From JAFMPW01 sp041743085 (GTDB taxonomy: Bacteria; Bacteroidota; Bacteroidia; Flavobacteriales; Flavobacteriaceae): a DNA stretch of 64,000 nucleotides. Under the pieces are notes generated by a model. That model saw nothing but the letters and a program-made list of their open reading frames with translations, searched no databases and had not been told where the DNA came from. Position numbers and translations under genes: made by a program. The stretch lies in contig JBGTNL010000049.1 in the NCBI GenBank assembly GCA_041743085.1, positions 1 through 64,000 on the forward strand, in the 5' to 3' direction. Positions 26,446 through 35,487 of the stretch are shown here, piece by piece; within the stretch, counting starts at the first letter, position 1, and every line of letters starts with the position of its first letter.

Positions 26446-27157
26446 GCTGATCAAAAAAATCACCTGTCTTGCAATAATAGCACTATTTTTTTTAGTCGCC
26501 TGTAAGGAATCCCGTAGGGAGAAAACAGATCCTCAGGACCAATCCAACACGGTGGCCGATACTGCCGTAACCGACACCGTAGTTCCCGAGGAGGAAGAAG
26601 AACCGTTTGTGTTAACGGAGGAGAATGCCATTGATTTCTTCTTCGATTATCAGAAAGGTCTTAAAGAAAACCGGGTGAAGCTAACAACGAATCTGGGCAG
26701 TTTTACGGTGCAGTTATATGACAATGTTCCTTATCATAAAGCAAATTTTATTTACCTTACCAGAAAAGGATATTTTGACAACACCATGTTCCATAGGGTA
26801 GTAAAAGATTTTATCATACAGGGAGGAAATGCCGACAACAGGGAAACAGCCAGAAAAAGAAGCGATATCGGCAGATATTTACTACCACCGGACACCCGGA
26901 AAGGTCACAAGCATCATAGAGGTACCATTTCCATGCCAAGCAGTGAGATGGACAATCCACATATGCTTGCCTCCCCCTTTGAATTTTTTGTTGTTGTTAC
27001 AGACCCGGGATCTTATCATCTGGATGGTGATTATACACCCTTTGGCAAAGTCATTGAGGGCATGGACGTAGTGGACAAAATTAATTCTCAACCGGTTGGA
27101 GACGGCGACTGGCCGCTAGAGAATATTTATATAGAAAAGGCTGAGGTTGTTAATTAG
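26444..27157 (+). CDS. Cyclophilin-type peptidyl-prolyl isomerase, lipoprotein
   Basis: The 237-residue product has a lipoprotein signal (LLVAC-type lipobox FLVAC, Cys20), an acidic linker, and a cyclophilin domain from about residue 83: LTTNLGSFTVQLYDNVPYHK, FDNTMFHRVVKDFIIQGG, GTISMPS, FFVVVTD, FGKVIEGMDVVDKI. It catalyses proline cis/trans isomerisation in periplasmic or outer-membrane proteins. The inserted, basic loop (NRETARKRSD...KGHKHHRG) is an extension relative to minimal cyclophilins and occurs in Bacteroidota homologues. Its first codon overlaps the first codon of the divergent Nudix gene. Confidence 0.93.
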   Translation: MLIKKITCLAIIALFFLVACKESRREKTDPQDQSNTVADTAVTDTVVPEEEEEPFVLTEENAIDFFFDYQKGLKENRVKLTTNLGSFTVQLYDNVPYHKANFIYLTRKGYFDNTMFHRVVKDFIIQGGNADNRETARKRSDIGRYLLPPDTRKGHKHHRGTISMPSSEMDNPHMLASPFEFFVVVTDPGSYHLDGDYTPFGKVIEGMDVVDKINSQPVGDGDWPLENIYIEKAEVVN

Positions 27158-27217
27158 CGAACAGCTTGCAGGGGGCCGGTGGCTCCCATTTTTTAATAAA
27201 AACCGGACGGTGCGGAG

Positions 27218-27832
27218 TTATTCTTTCTGAGACCTGTAAATATTAGGAAGTCCTATCTTGAACTTCACCGCCAATAACCTTATCCCAATAACCATCAGAA
27301 TAGCCGCTATATAGGCATATTCATTATCGAAGGGAAGTTTTCACAATAAAAAATATCCCGCACCTCCCAGCAGACAGGCTGTGGCATAGATCTCTTTTCT
27401 GAAGATCACCGGGATCTCATTGCAAAGAATATCACGGATAACCCCTCCAAAGCTGGCGGTAATGGTACCAAGTGCAATGCACATGATCGGCAATAGTCCG
27501 GCATTCAGTCCCTTTTCGATACCTACCATGGTGTATAAACCAATACCAATGGTATCAAATAAAAAGAGGGAAGTCCTGAGGTATTTCAACTGGGTCCTGA
27601 AAAAAATGGCAAGCACAACTGTGGCAAGAATAGTAAATACATAGACCGAATCGCGCATCCAAACAGCAGGTGTATCGCCTATAAGGAGATCCCTCAACGT
27701 TCCACCTCCCACGGCGGTTACAAAGGCAATTATGAATACGCCGAACATGTCGAGCTTCTTTTCCATGGCCACCAGAACCCCTGAAATGGCAAAGGCAATG
27801 GTACCCAGAATATCAATTGCGAAGTAGAACAA
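27218..27832 (-). pseudogene. UPF0126/TRIC-type membrane channel gene with in-frame TGA
   Basis: The frame encodes MFYFAIDILGTIAFAISGVL and AVGGGTLRDLL, hallmarks of the UPF0126/TRIC-like family (trimeric cation channels, seven helices, about 200 residues). A TGA at 27343-27341 stops it at residue 163, but the same frame continues KLPFDNEYAYIAAILMV through the expected seventh helix to a TAA at 27220-27218, giving 204 codons, the family's normal length. Either a nonsense mutation, a sequencing error or readthrough. The 163-residue product would lack the last helix. It ends 3 bases before... the RDD gene's stop lies just upstream, so both are on the same strand with no spacer. Confidence 0.8.
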
Positions 27833-27835
27833 AAA

Positions 27836-28561
27836 TTACAGTTTTTGAGTATAAAAATTATAATCCTTTAAAACAGTGTCCAGATATTGCACGTCGTACA
27901 AATCGGAGTTGGAAGCCAATATACCTTCCACTTTATCACGGAGCACTTTCATGGTCTTGTAATCCTCACTGTTTCTTGCAATTCTGTAGGTGTCTTTTAT
28001 TAAACGTACATCCTTATCTGTCAACATAGTGACATTGGTAAAGCTGGGAACATAGGACTCCGAAACCTCTTCCAGAATAGTGTGTGAAACCTTTGTGTTG
28101 TTTTTGGTGCTAATGACCACAGTTCCGGCAGCTGCATCGCCCAATCGTTGCCGTTTTTCAGAAAATAGTATGGTGAGTAAGCCGATAGCGCCCAAAAATA
28201 TCCAGATGTCTACCAAACGCAGCATCCACCGCACAAGATAATTGCTCCAATGAACTGGCGAGCCATCAACCTTCACCACCCGCATCTTTAGCAGTAACTT
28301 GCCCACCGTACGGCCATTGAACAGGCTGTGCATTATTAAACTATAGCACATGGCCGGCAAAAATATAAGGCCCATTAAACCTCTTTGGTTCCAGGTGTCT
28401 TCATAAATATAACCAATAGCCTCACCTATGTATTGTACCAGAATCGCATACAGGTAAAGGATAAAACCATCTATAAAGAAAGCCACAATTCGTTCCCCAA
28501 CACTGACTATTTTATAATCTAAATGGACATTTTGCGTTGTATTGATTTGAAGGTTGGACAT
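27836..28561 (-). CDS. RDD family membrane protein
   Basis: A 241-residue protein with an RDD domain: the defining Arg-Asp-Asp region appears as RIVAFFIDGFILY in helix 1, then NGRTVGKLLLKMRVVKVDG and the second helix pair around 105-140, followed by a soluble C-terminal part of about 95 residues. Function unknown; RDD proteins are often encoded next to SpoIIM/DUF4129/MoxR/DUF58 genes, and here it is divergent from that operon with only 38 bases between starts, implying shared regulation. The TRIC-like gene follows 3 bases after its stop. Confidence 0.9.
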   Translation of the reverse strand: MSNLQINTTQNVHLDYKIVSVGERIVAFFIDGFILYLYAILVQYIGEAIGYIYEDTWNQRGLMGLIFLPAMCYSLIMHSLFNGRTVGKLLLKMRVVKVDGSPVHWSNYLVRWMLRLVDIWIFLGAIGLLTILFSEKRQRLGDAAAGTVVISTKNNTKVSHTILEEVSESYVPSFTNVTMLTDKDVRLIKDTYRIARNSEDYKTMKVLRDKVEGILASNSDLYDVQYLDTVLKDYNFYTQKL

Positions 28562-28599
28562 ATTAATATTAATTTTAACCGTGAAACCAAATTACCATA

Positions 28600-29586
28600 A
28601 TGCGCGAAGCCGCTTTTGTAAAGCAAAATAAAGAAAAATGGATAGCATTTGAAAAGGCTATTGCCCATAATTCCAACCTGAGTCCGGATGAACTGGCCGA
28701 TGGCTATATTCACCTTACCAATGATCTGGCATACGCGCAAACCTATTACGCAGAAAGTAAAACATTATTGTATCTGAATTCACTTGCCTCCCAGGCGCAC
28801 CAGAAGATTTACAGGAATAAGAAAGAGAGCCGTAACCGCATTTTGGATTTCTGGATGACCGAATTTCCGCTATTTTTCAGACAGTACCATAAGACTTTAG
28901 GGGTGGCTTTTTTAATTTTTGCCGCTGCAAGCGCCATAGGCAGTATTTCGGCGCTAAATGACAGCAGCTTTGTCCGACTCATTCTCGGTGATGCCTACGT
29001 CAATGAAACACTGAACAATATAGCGGAAGGAGATCCCACTGCCATTTACAAAGGTGGGAGTGAAATAGGCTCATTCCTGGGCATTACCGTTAATAACATC
29101 CGGGTAGCCTTTTTAGCCTTTTCCTTTGGTGTGATCACTAGTTTGGGTACGGCTTATATACTCTTTAGCAACGGCGTAATGCTTGGGGCATTTATCACCT
29201 TCTTTTATACAAAGGATGTTTTTTTTGAAGCGAACAAGCAGATATGGCTGCACGGGACCATTGAAATTTGGGTAATTATTGTAGCTGGGTGTGCCGGGCT
29301 TATCATGGGAAACAGTATCCTGTTCCCAAAAACATTCTCCAGACGGGTTTCCTTTATGAAAGGTGCCAGGGATGGTCTTAAGGTGGTCGTAAGTACCCTT
29401 CCTTTTTTTATCCTTGCCGGCTTTATTGAAGGGTTTATAACCCGCTATTCGAACATGCCGGATTGGCTGGCCTTTCTCATTATTGGTTTTTCACTGGCCC
29501 TGATCCTCTTTTATTATGTTTTTTATCCCGTTATTTTAAATAAAATTGATGCACCACAGCACACAGGACGATTTTCTGGAACTTAA
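28600..29586 (+). CDS. SpoIIM (DUF95) family integral membrane protein
   Basis: A 328-residue protein with a soluble N-terminal part (1-100; REAAFVKQNKEKW...) and five or six membrane helices in the SpoIIM/DUF95 pattern (FGVITSLGTAYILFSNGVMLG, HGTIEIWVIIVAGCAGL). The family name comes from sporulation, but this lineage does not sporulate; in Bacteroidota these genes are the first of a membrane/MoxR/DUF58 operon. The next gene starts inside its 3' end (38-bp overlap). Confidence 0.9.
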   Translation: MREAAFVKQNKEKWIAFEKAIAHNSNLSPDELADGYIHLTNDLAYAQTYYAESKTLLYLNSLASQAHQKIYRNKKESRNRILDFWMTEFPLFFRQYHKTLGVAFLIFAAASAIGSISALNDSSFVRLILGDAYVNETLNNIAEGDPTAIYKGGSEIGSFLGITVNNIRVAFLAFSFGVITSLGTAYILFSNGVMLGAFITFFYTKDVFFEANKQIWLHGTIEIWVIIVAGCAGLIMGNSILFPKTFSRRVSFMKGARDGLKVVVSTLPFFILAGFIEGFITRYSNMPDWLAFLIIGFSLALILFYYVFYPVILNKIDAPQHTGRFSGT

Positions 29587-30499
29587 GGTTAACCGTGATT
29601 TTGGAGATATCATCACGGTATATTTTGAGTTCCTGAAACAGAATCTCAAAAAATTCACCAATGTATTCTTAAGTTATAACGGCATTTTTTTAATTGCTTT
29701 GCTCATTGTTAGTTACCTGCTGGTATCAGGCTTTATCGGGATGATCACGTATGCCAGCAATGCCGCAGTTGTTGGTGCCACTGCGGGCGAAGAGGATTAT
29801 ATCATATACCTTGTAGTAGGGGGTATTTTGTACTTCCTGGTTTTTATAGCAGTGGCTATTCTGAATTACAGCCTGGCAGGTTCTTATATGATCTTGTACG
29901 AAGAGAAAAAGGGAAATCAATTTGATAAAAAGGAGGTTTGGAACCTGTTTAAAGACCGCCTCGGGAGCATATTTTTGTTTGTATTGCTGCTTATCCTCAT
30001 CTATATGGGGGTATCTCTTGCAGGGTTCGTGGTTATGCTGATACCCATATTGGGGATCTTCGCATATTATGTTGTCCTATTTTTTGTCCTTGCCTGGTTT
30101 GGGGTTTCCTTTTTTTGCATGTTACACGAAAAAAAGGGAGTAACAGAGGCTTTCGGTGAGGGGTGGAACCTGGTATATAAAAGTTTCTGGATGTCGGTCG
30201 GGGTAAATTTTATTCTGGGCCTTCTCAACGCTATACTGGTCTTTATCGTGATGGTAATTCCGGGGGTTATTGTAGGTCTTTATACATTTCATGTAGTGGA
30301 AAACAACGTAGACGTGGAGGCCGGCATCACCCCAACGATCATTTACACTCTTGGAACGTGTTTGTTTTTGGTCGTAGGCATTTACGGTCAATGCCTTTCA
30401 CAATTTGTCAATGGTGTGCTTTATTATTCGCTACATGAAAAGGCCTACAATACGAATACCAGAAGCAAGATAGACCAAATAGGAAATTCCGGACAGTGA
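29549..30499 (+). CDS. Multi-pass membrane protein of the SpoIIM-MoxR operon
   Basis: A 316-residue protein with an N-terminal amphipathic region (HSTQDDFLELKVNRDFGDIITVYFEFLKQNLKKF) and about six membrane helices. No named domain could be assigned with confidence; the layout resembles DUF4013-like or glycerophosphodiester-phosphodiesterase-type membrane domains, but this is not certain. The ATG at 29549 follows an in-frame TTG at 29546. Its overlap with the SpoIIM gene and with the next GTG start (GTGA at 30496-30499) indicates translational coupling and a common complex. Confidence 0.85.
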   Translation: MHHSTQDDFLELKVNRDFGDIITVYFEFLKQNLKKFTNVFLSYNGIFLIALLIVSYLLVSGFIGMITYASNAAVVGATAGEEDYIIYLVVGGILYFLVFIAVAILNYSLAGSYMILYEEKKGNQFDKKEVWNLFKDRLGSIFLFVLLLILIYMGVSLAGFVVMLIPILGIFAYYVVLFFVLAWFGVSFFCMLHEKKGVTEAFGEGWNLVYKSFWMSVGVNFILGLLNAILVFIVMVIPGVIVGLYTFHVVENNVDVEAGITPTIIYTLGTCLFLVVGIYGQCLSQFVNGVLYYSLHEKAYNTNTRSKIDQIGNSGQ

Positions 30500-31221
30500 T
30501 AAAATATTTTCTCAGCGGCTTATTATTTTTAATATCCTTCGTCGGTATTTCGCAAGTGGGAGCAGATACCCTGAGGCTAAAAGAGGAGAATGATCCGGGA
30601 ATAAACAGGCGTTATTTTGAGGAAGAACTTACCGACAAGTACCAGGGAGAAGAATTTAATTACGAGATAAATGACGGGGAAGCACAAAATCTGATACAAC
30701 GGTTTTTAAACTGGTTTTTTCAGACCCTTAAGGATAAGTTAGGAATCGATATTTCTCCCGAAGCCCTCGGTGTTATAGAATATCCCATCTACATTTTAAT
30801 GGGTATTCTTGTGCTCTATTTACTGGTGCGATTTTTTATTGGCGAAGATCTATCATCCGTATTCACAAAGGATGCGACCGGCCTGACGGATGTTAATCTT
30901 TCTGAAGAACATATAGGGGACGTAGACCTGGAAGCGCTCTTAGAAACGGCTTTAGAGCAAAAGGACTTTCGCTTGGCCATTCGGTACCAATATCTAAGGG
31001 CTTTAAAATTACTCTCCCAAAAAAGTATTATTGACTGGCACTATGAAAAAACCAATCTGGATTATCAAAACGAAATAAGTACTCCTGCAATCAAGTCAAT
31101 TTTTAAAGAGCTCTCTTACCTCTATGATTACATCTGGTACGGAGAGCAGTTTATAGATGAAATGAAGTACGAAGCTGCGGAGGTAAGATTTGCAGCGCTA
31201 AAAGATCTAATTCTTAAATAA
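30496..31221 (+). CDS. DUF4129 domain protein
   Basis: The 241-residue product begins at a GTG that overlaps the previous stop (GTGA). It has a signal-anchor-like N-terminus, an extracytoplasmic stretch, one membrane helix (about 95-115: YPIYILMGILVLYLLVRFFI) and a cytoplasmic DUF4129 domain (LEALLETALEQKDFRLAIRY..LRALKLLSQ). DUF4129 proteins are usually encoded beside MoxR and DUF58 genes; the biochemical role is unknown. Confidence 0.9.
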   Translation: MIKYFLSGLLFLISFVGISQVGADTLRLKEENDPGINRRYFEEELTDKYQGEEFNYEINDGEAQNLIQRFLNWFFQTLKDKLGIDISPEALGVIEYPIYILMGILVLYLLVRFFIGEDLSSVFTKDATGLTDVNLSEEHIGDVDLEALLETALEQKDFRLAIRYQYLRALKLLSQKSIIDWHYEKTNLDYQNEISTPAIKSIFKELSYLYDYIWYGEQFIDEMKYEAAEVRFAALKDLILK

Positions 31222-31222
31222 A

Positions 31223-32428
31223 GTGGACAGGCGGTCTAAAATAGTTATAGGTATGTTCATAGCAGTGCTCGCCGGAATAGTCATTACGGAGATTGTACGG
31301 CCAAAACCCTTGAACTGGAGGCCTTCCTACACAGCAAGTGATACAATACCGTACGGATGTTTCGTGCTGTTTGAAGAACTTCGCACTCTCTTCCCAGATA
31401 ACAGTGTAGAACGTATAGACGAAACCCCATACAGCACAATTACCGAAAGGTATCCCGAGGAGAAAACCAATTACTTATTTATTAATACCAACCTTGATTT
31501 TGATGAACAGGAAACGAACCAGATATTGCGTTTTGTGAAGGAGGGTAACGACGTGTTTGTGGCAGCTACTTTCTTTGGATACTACCTTTCTGACACCCTT
31601 AATATCGGCGTCAGCTCAGATTATTCAGTTCAGCGGGACACCATACACCTAAGCCTTACGAATACCAGCTTTAAAAATGAAAGTTATACCATGCACGGCG
31701 GGCACTATAAAACCCACTTCAGCAGTGTGGATACGCTAAACACTACCGTTCTGGGCTATTTGAAATATTCCGATACCGATTTTCCGAACAAAGAGGATGC
31801 GGTCCCTGACAGAGTTAATTTTATCCGGGTAAAATTTGGAAAGGGTAATTTTTACATGAACACCACTCCGCAGGCCTTTACCAATTATTACATGCTCAAA
31901 AAAAATCGGCAATACGTTGCGGGCACACTTTCCTATCTGGATAATAATGCCCTCCTATGGGACAATTATAAAAAGGCAGGACGAATAATTATTGACTCCC
32001 CTATGCGCTTTGTCTTAAATCAGCCGGCACTGAAATGGGCTTATTATCTTACCATAATAGGGTTACTGGTTTTTGTTATTTTTCGTGCCAAAAGAGAACA
32101 ACGCATTATACCGGTTATTAGGCCCCTGCCAAATACTTCCGTTGACTTTGCGCAAACTATAGGAGGTTTGTATTATCAACATGGGGATTACACCAATCTA
32201 ATTTCCAAAAAACTGAACTATTTTATGGAATACATCCGAAGCCATTATTATCTGAATATCACTACAATTAGCAGTAAAACCTCTGGTGACCTTGCCGCCA
32301 GGTCGGGAAAATCCATAACCGAGACAAAGGCATTATTGGATTTTATCCTCTACCTGAATAATAAGAAGACCCATTCAGAAAAAGACATCATAGAATTAAA
32401 CAAAAAAATAGCATCATTTAAGCATTAA
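31223..32428 (+). CDS. DUF4350 domain membrane protein
   Basis: A 401-residue protein starting with GTG 1 base after the DUF4129 gene. It has an N-terminal membrane helix (7-24), a DUF4350 domain (about 40-230; Rossmann-like fold related to type 1 glutamine amidotransferases, apparently without catalytic residues), a second helix (about 265-285: WAYYLTIIGLLVFVIFRAK) and a C-terminal cytoplasmic helical part. Fixed partner of DUF4129/MoxR/DUF58 genes in Bacteroidota. Confidence 0.9.
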   Translation: MDRRSKIVIGMFIAVLAGIVITEIVRPKPLNWRPSYTASDTIPYGCFVLFEELRTLFPDNSVERIDETPYSTITERYPEEKTNYLFINTNLDFDEQETNQILRFVKEGNDVFVAATFFGYYLSDTLNIGVSSDYSVQRDTIHLSLTNTSFKNESYTMHGGHYKTHFSSVDTLNTTVLGYLKYSDTDFPNKEDAVPDRVNFIRVKFGKGNFYMNTTPQAFTNYYMLKKNRQYVAGTLSYLDNNALLWDNYKKAGRIIIDSPMRFVLNQPALKWAYYLTIIGLLVFVIFRAKREQRIIPVIRPLPNTSVDFAQTIGGLYYQHGDYTNLISKKLNYFMEYIRSHYYLNITTISSKTSGDLAARSGKSITETKALLDFILYLNNKKTHSEKDIIELNKKIASFKH

Positions 32429-32432
32429 CCAA

Positions 32433-33443
32433 ATGGAAGAAAAGGAGCAACCAAATACACCGGAAAACAATTCTCTGGAATTTGCCAGCAGAGTAGATCT
32501 GAGCAAATTGCAAACTGCTGTAACAGAGATAAAAGAAGAATTGGGAAAAGTGATAATAGGACAGCAAGACATGATTGAATTATTGATTATTTCAATCCTT
32601 GCAGACGGTCATTCCCTCATAGAAGGTGTTCCCGGGGTAGCCAAAACAGTAACCGCAAAACTTTTGGCCAGAACAATGGATGTGGATTTCAGCAGAATCC
32701 AATTTACGCCGGATCTAATGCCAAGCGATATATTGGGAACTTCTGTCTTTAATGTAAAGACTTCGGAATTTGAATTCAAAAAAGGTCCTTTGTTCTCCAA
32801 TATCATCCTTATCGATGAGATAAACCGTGCTCCGGCCAAAACACAGGCCGCCCTTTTTGAGGCCATGGCCGAACGGCAGATCACCATGGACGGCATCCGG
32901 TACGATATGAAACCTCCTTTCCTGGTATTTGCTACCCAGAACCCCATTGAGCAGGAGGGCACTTACAGGCTCCCCGAAGCTCAACTAGACCGGTTTCTTT
33001 TTAAGGTAAAGGTAAAATATCCAACCCTGGAGGAAGAGATAAGGATACTGGAAAGTAAACATCATCAAAAGAACCGGGAGGTAGGATCATTGGTCAGCCC
33101 GGTGCTCACGGCGAAGAAAATTGCCGAATACCAAAATAATATCAAGGAGATCATCGCGGAGGATAATTTACTAAAGTATATCGCTGCCATAGTAGATAAT
33201 ACCCGCACCAATGCGAACCTGTACCTTGGAGCATCACCCAGGGCATCAATTGCAATTATGGATGCCTCTAAAGCATTGGCCGCGATCCGGGGAAGGGACT
33301 TTATTACACCGGATGATATCAAGAAAGTGGCAGAGCCCGTTTTGTGCCACCGAATCATCCTTACCCCGGAACGGGAAATGGAAGGGTTTACAGCAGAAAA
33401 GATCGTACAGCAGATCCTGGATAGTATTGAGGTGCCGAGGTAA
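32433..33443 (+). CDS. MoxR family AAA+ ATPase
   Basis: The 336-residue AAA+ protein has Walker A EGVPGVAKT (64-72), Walker B ILIDEINRAPAKTQAALFEA (125-144), sensor 1 ATQNP (167-171) and the C-terminal lid with ASPRAS. MoxR ATPases act as chaperones that mature or remodel partner proteins, typically DUF58/VWA proteins encoded next to them. It follows the DUF4350 gene by 4 bases. The next gene, DUF58, is separated by an unusual 258-bp spacer. Confidence 0.96.
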   Translation: MEEKEQPNTPENNSLEFASRVDLSKLQTAVTEIKEELGKVIIGQQDMIELLIISILADGHSLIEGVPGVAKTVTAKLLARTMDVDFSRIQFTPDLMPSDILGTSVFNVKTSEFEFKKGPLFSNIILIDEINRAPAKTQAALFEAMAERQITMDGIRYDMKPPFLVFATQNPIEQEGTYRLPEAQLDRFLFKVKVKYPTLEEEIRILESKHHQKNREVGSLVSPVLTAKKIAEYQNNIKEIIAEDNLLKYIAAIVDNTRTNANLYLGASPRASIAIMDASKALAAIRGRDFITPDDIKKVAEPVLCHRIILTPEREMEGFTAEKIVQQILDSIEVPR

Positions 33444-33701
33444 ATAAGGTTGAAGAATTTAAGATCAAAATATAGCCAGAAATCTAATAGCTCCCCTTTT
33501 CCGGAGGAGGTGGAACTCGCAAGACGGGAGACCCAGCGAAATTTACGTGCAGGAATTTGCATCCCCCTGAATGCCCTCCGATTCTCCTGCGCAACGCTTC
33601 GGAAGACAGGTGCGCACGGGGTAAGACGATAATGCAGACAGTCCAAAAGGCCAAATTTGGGTCTTGGCCTGCGGAAAACATAAGTAAGATATTGAGCCAT
33701 A
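33444..33701. other. 258-bp GC-rich spacer inside the MoxR/DUF58 operon
   Basis: All other junctions of this operon are 1-5 bases or overlaps, yet 258 bases separate MoxR and DUF58. The middle (about 33490-33620) is GC-richer than its surroundings and reads like an intergenic repeat (CTCCCCTTTTCCGGAGGAGG near 33491). The short frames in it have no domain. No inverted termini or target duplication were recognised, and no second copy was seen in the window. Confidence 0.5.
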
Positions 33702-35036
33702 ATGAAATACATTTTTAAAAACACTTACCTGCAAAAACGGTTTTTCATCATTTTGGTGGTAATCGTCCTCGGGTTTATGGTATCCTACATTTTCCAAAAT
33801 ATTTTTGGGGTGGTCAAGTATCTGTGTTATGTAACCATCGCACTGCTCCTGATCGATTTACTTTTGATCTTTTCCAACAGGAAAGGGATTTACGGGGAGC
33901 GCCTGGTGCCGGATAAACTTTCCAACGGAGATGGTAATGGCATTAAAATACGGATTATCAACAATTATCCGTTCCGTGCCGAGGTAAGGATCATCGATGA
34001 AATCCCGCACCAGTTCCAGATAAGGGACTTTGGGATAACCGCCGTATTGGAAAAGGGTGAGAACAGGTTTTTTAATTATGAGTTGCGGCCAACCGAAAGG
34101 GGTCTTTATGCCTTCGGAAACCTCAATGTGTTCGCCGGTTCCCCGCTGGGTTTAGCGGCCAGAAAATATACCTTCGATAAAGCCTGGGAAGTGCCTGTAT
34201 ACCCTTCATTCTTACAATTAAGGAAATATGATTTAATCGCTTTTACCAATCACTTATTCCAGTACGGGCTAAAAAAAATTCGTCGCATTGGACATACCAT
34301 GGAGTTTGAACAAATAAAAGAATATGTTCAGGGCGATGATATCCGAAACATTAACTGGAAAGCCACGGCTAAGAAAAACCAGTTAATGGTGAATCAGTAC
34401 CAGGACGAAAAATCGCAACCTGTATATTCAGTCATTGATAAAGGCAGGGTTATGAAAATGCCTTTTGAAGAATTGAGTTTACTGGATTATGCCATCAATT
34501 CCTCCCTTGTTATAAGTAATATTGTAATAAAGAAGGGAGATAAGGCCGGTATGTTTTCATTCGGCAATACGGTTGAAAACAGGGTCGTAGCCGAGCGGCG
34601 CAGTTCACAGATGAACTTAATTTTAGAAACTTTATACAACTTACAAACCAATTTTGTCGAAAGTGATTTCAGCAGGTTATATATAGATATAAAGAGAAAT
34701 ATAAATCACAGAAGTTTGCTTCTTTTGTATTCCAACTTTGAAACCCTTGATGCCCTGCATCGTCAACTTCCTTACTTACAGGCTATAAGCAAACAGCATT
34801 TATTGGTTGTTATTTTCTTTGAAAATACAGAACTTACCGAGTTTGCAGAAAAGCAGGCGGGGACAGTTCACCGGATCTTTCAGCAAACCATTGCCGAAAA
34901 GTTTGTGTACGAGAAAAAACTCATCGTCAATGAATTGCGAAAATATGGGATTCAGACGATCCTTACCAGGCCACAGGATCTTACAATCAATACCATTAAC
35001 AAATATTTGGAGATAAAGGCGCGCGGGTTGTTATGA
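33702..35036 (+). CDS. DUF58 (VWA-like) domain protein
   Basis: A 444-residue protein with two N-terminal membrane helices (about 11-30 and 35-52) and a soluble part containing the DUF58 motif (EQIKEYVQGDDIRNINWKATA, near residues 203-223) and a von Willebrand-like fold ending the protein. DUF58 proteins are clients or partners of MoxR. Together with the preceding genes it probably forms an envelope-associated complex related to the Bat aerotolerance type, although the Bat VWA proteins themselves are not in the window. Ends in TGA overlapping an ATG of the next frame. Confidence 0.93.
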   Translation: MKYIFKNTYLQKRFFIILVVIVLGFMVSYIFQNIFGVVKYLCYVTIALLLIDLLLIFSNRKGIYGERLVPDKLSNGDGNGIKIRIINNYPFRAEVRIIDEIPHQFQIRDFGITAVLEKGENRFFNYELRPTERGLYAFGNLNVFAGSPLGLAARKYTFDKAWEVPVYPSFLQLRKYDLIAFTNHLFQYGLKKIRRIGHTMEFEQIKEYVQGDDIRNINWKATAKKNQLMVNQYQDEKSQPVYSVIDKGRVMKMPFEELSLLDYAINSSLVISNIVIKKGDKAGMFSFGNTVENRVVAERRSSQMNLILETLYNLQTNFVESDFSRLYIDIKRNINHRSLLLLYSNFETLDALHRQLPYLQAISKQHLLVVIFFENTELTEFAEKQAGTVHRIFQQTIAEKFVYEKKLIVNELRKYGIQTILTRPQDLTINTINKYLEIKARGLL

Positions 35037-35053
35037 TTTTGAATAAAATAAAA

Positions 35054-35476
35054 ATGGATCAAAAACTAAAATGCATTTTACTTGTCGACGATGATGAAGC
35101 CACAAACTTCATCCATAAAATGGTACTCAGGCAGGCGGGTTGTGCAGAAAACATTGCCACTGCCAATAACGGGGCCACGGCTTTGGAATTTTTGAAGACC
35201 TCCAATAAAGGTGAATTTCCACGGCCGGATATTATTTTACTTGACATTAACATGCCCGTAATGAATGGTTGGGAGTTTCTTGAACACTACCGAAACCTGG
35301 ATCCGGCACTTCACGGAAAAAAAATCATCCTAATGTTGACAACATCGCTACCTCCCGAAGACATGGTGAAAGCGGAAGGGATTAGTTGTATCAACGGGTT
35401 TATGAACAAGCCTATGACCGCTGGAATGGCTAAAGGACTTTTGCAAAAATATTTTGAAAAACCCCTGCCAGATTAA
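35054..35476 (+). CDS. Single-domain response regulator
   Basis: A 140-residue CheY-like receiver domain: acidic pocket VDDDEAT (10-13 region), phosphoacceptor Asp in DIILLDINMPVMNGWEF (about 63), Thr-rich MLTTS and the conserved Lys in MNKPM. There is no output domain. No histidine kinase is adjacent. The start at 35054 is chosen because it fits the family N-terminus; an in-frame ATG at 35033 overlaps the DUF58 stop and would couple the two genes. Confidence 0.92.
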   Translation: MDQKLKCILLVDDDEATNFIHKMVLRQAGCAENIATANNGATALEFLKTSNKGEFPRPDIILLDINMPVMNGWEFLEHYRNLDPALHGKKIILMLTTSLPPEDMVKAEGISCINGFMNKPMTAGMAKGLLQKYFEKPLPD

Positions 35477-35487
35477 ATCGGAAAATT

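Noticed and set aside
33065..33724. 219-codon minus-strand frame opposite MoxR and the spacer
   Set aside because: Lies antisense to the firmly assigned MoxR gene; no domain.
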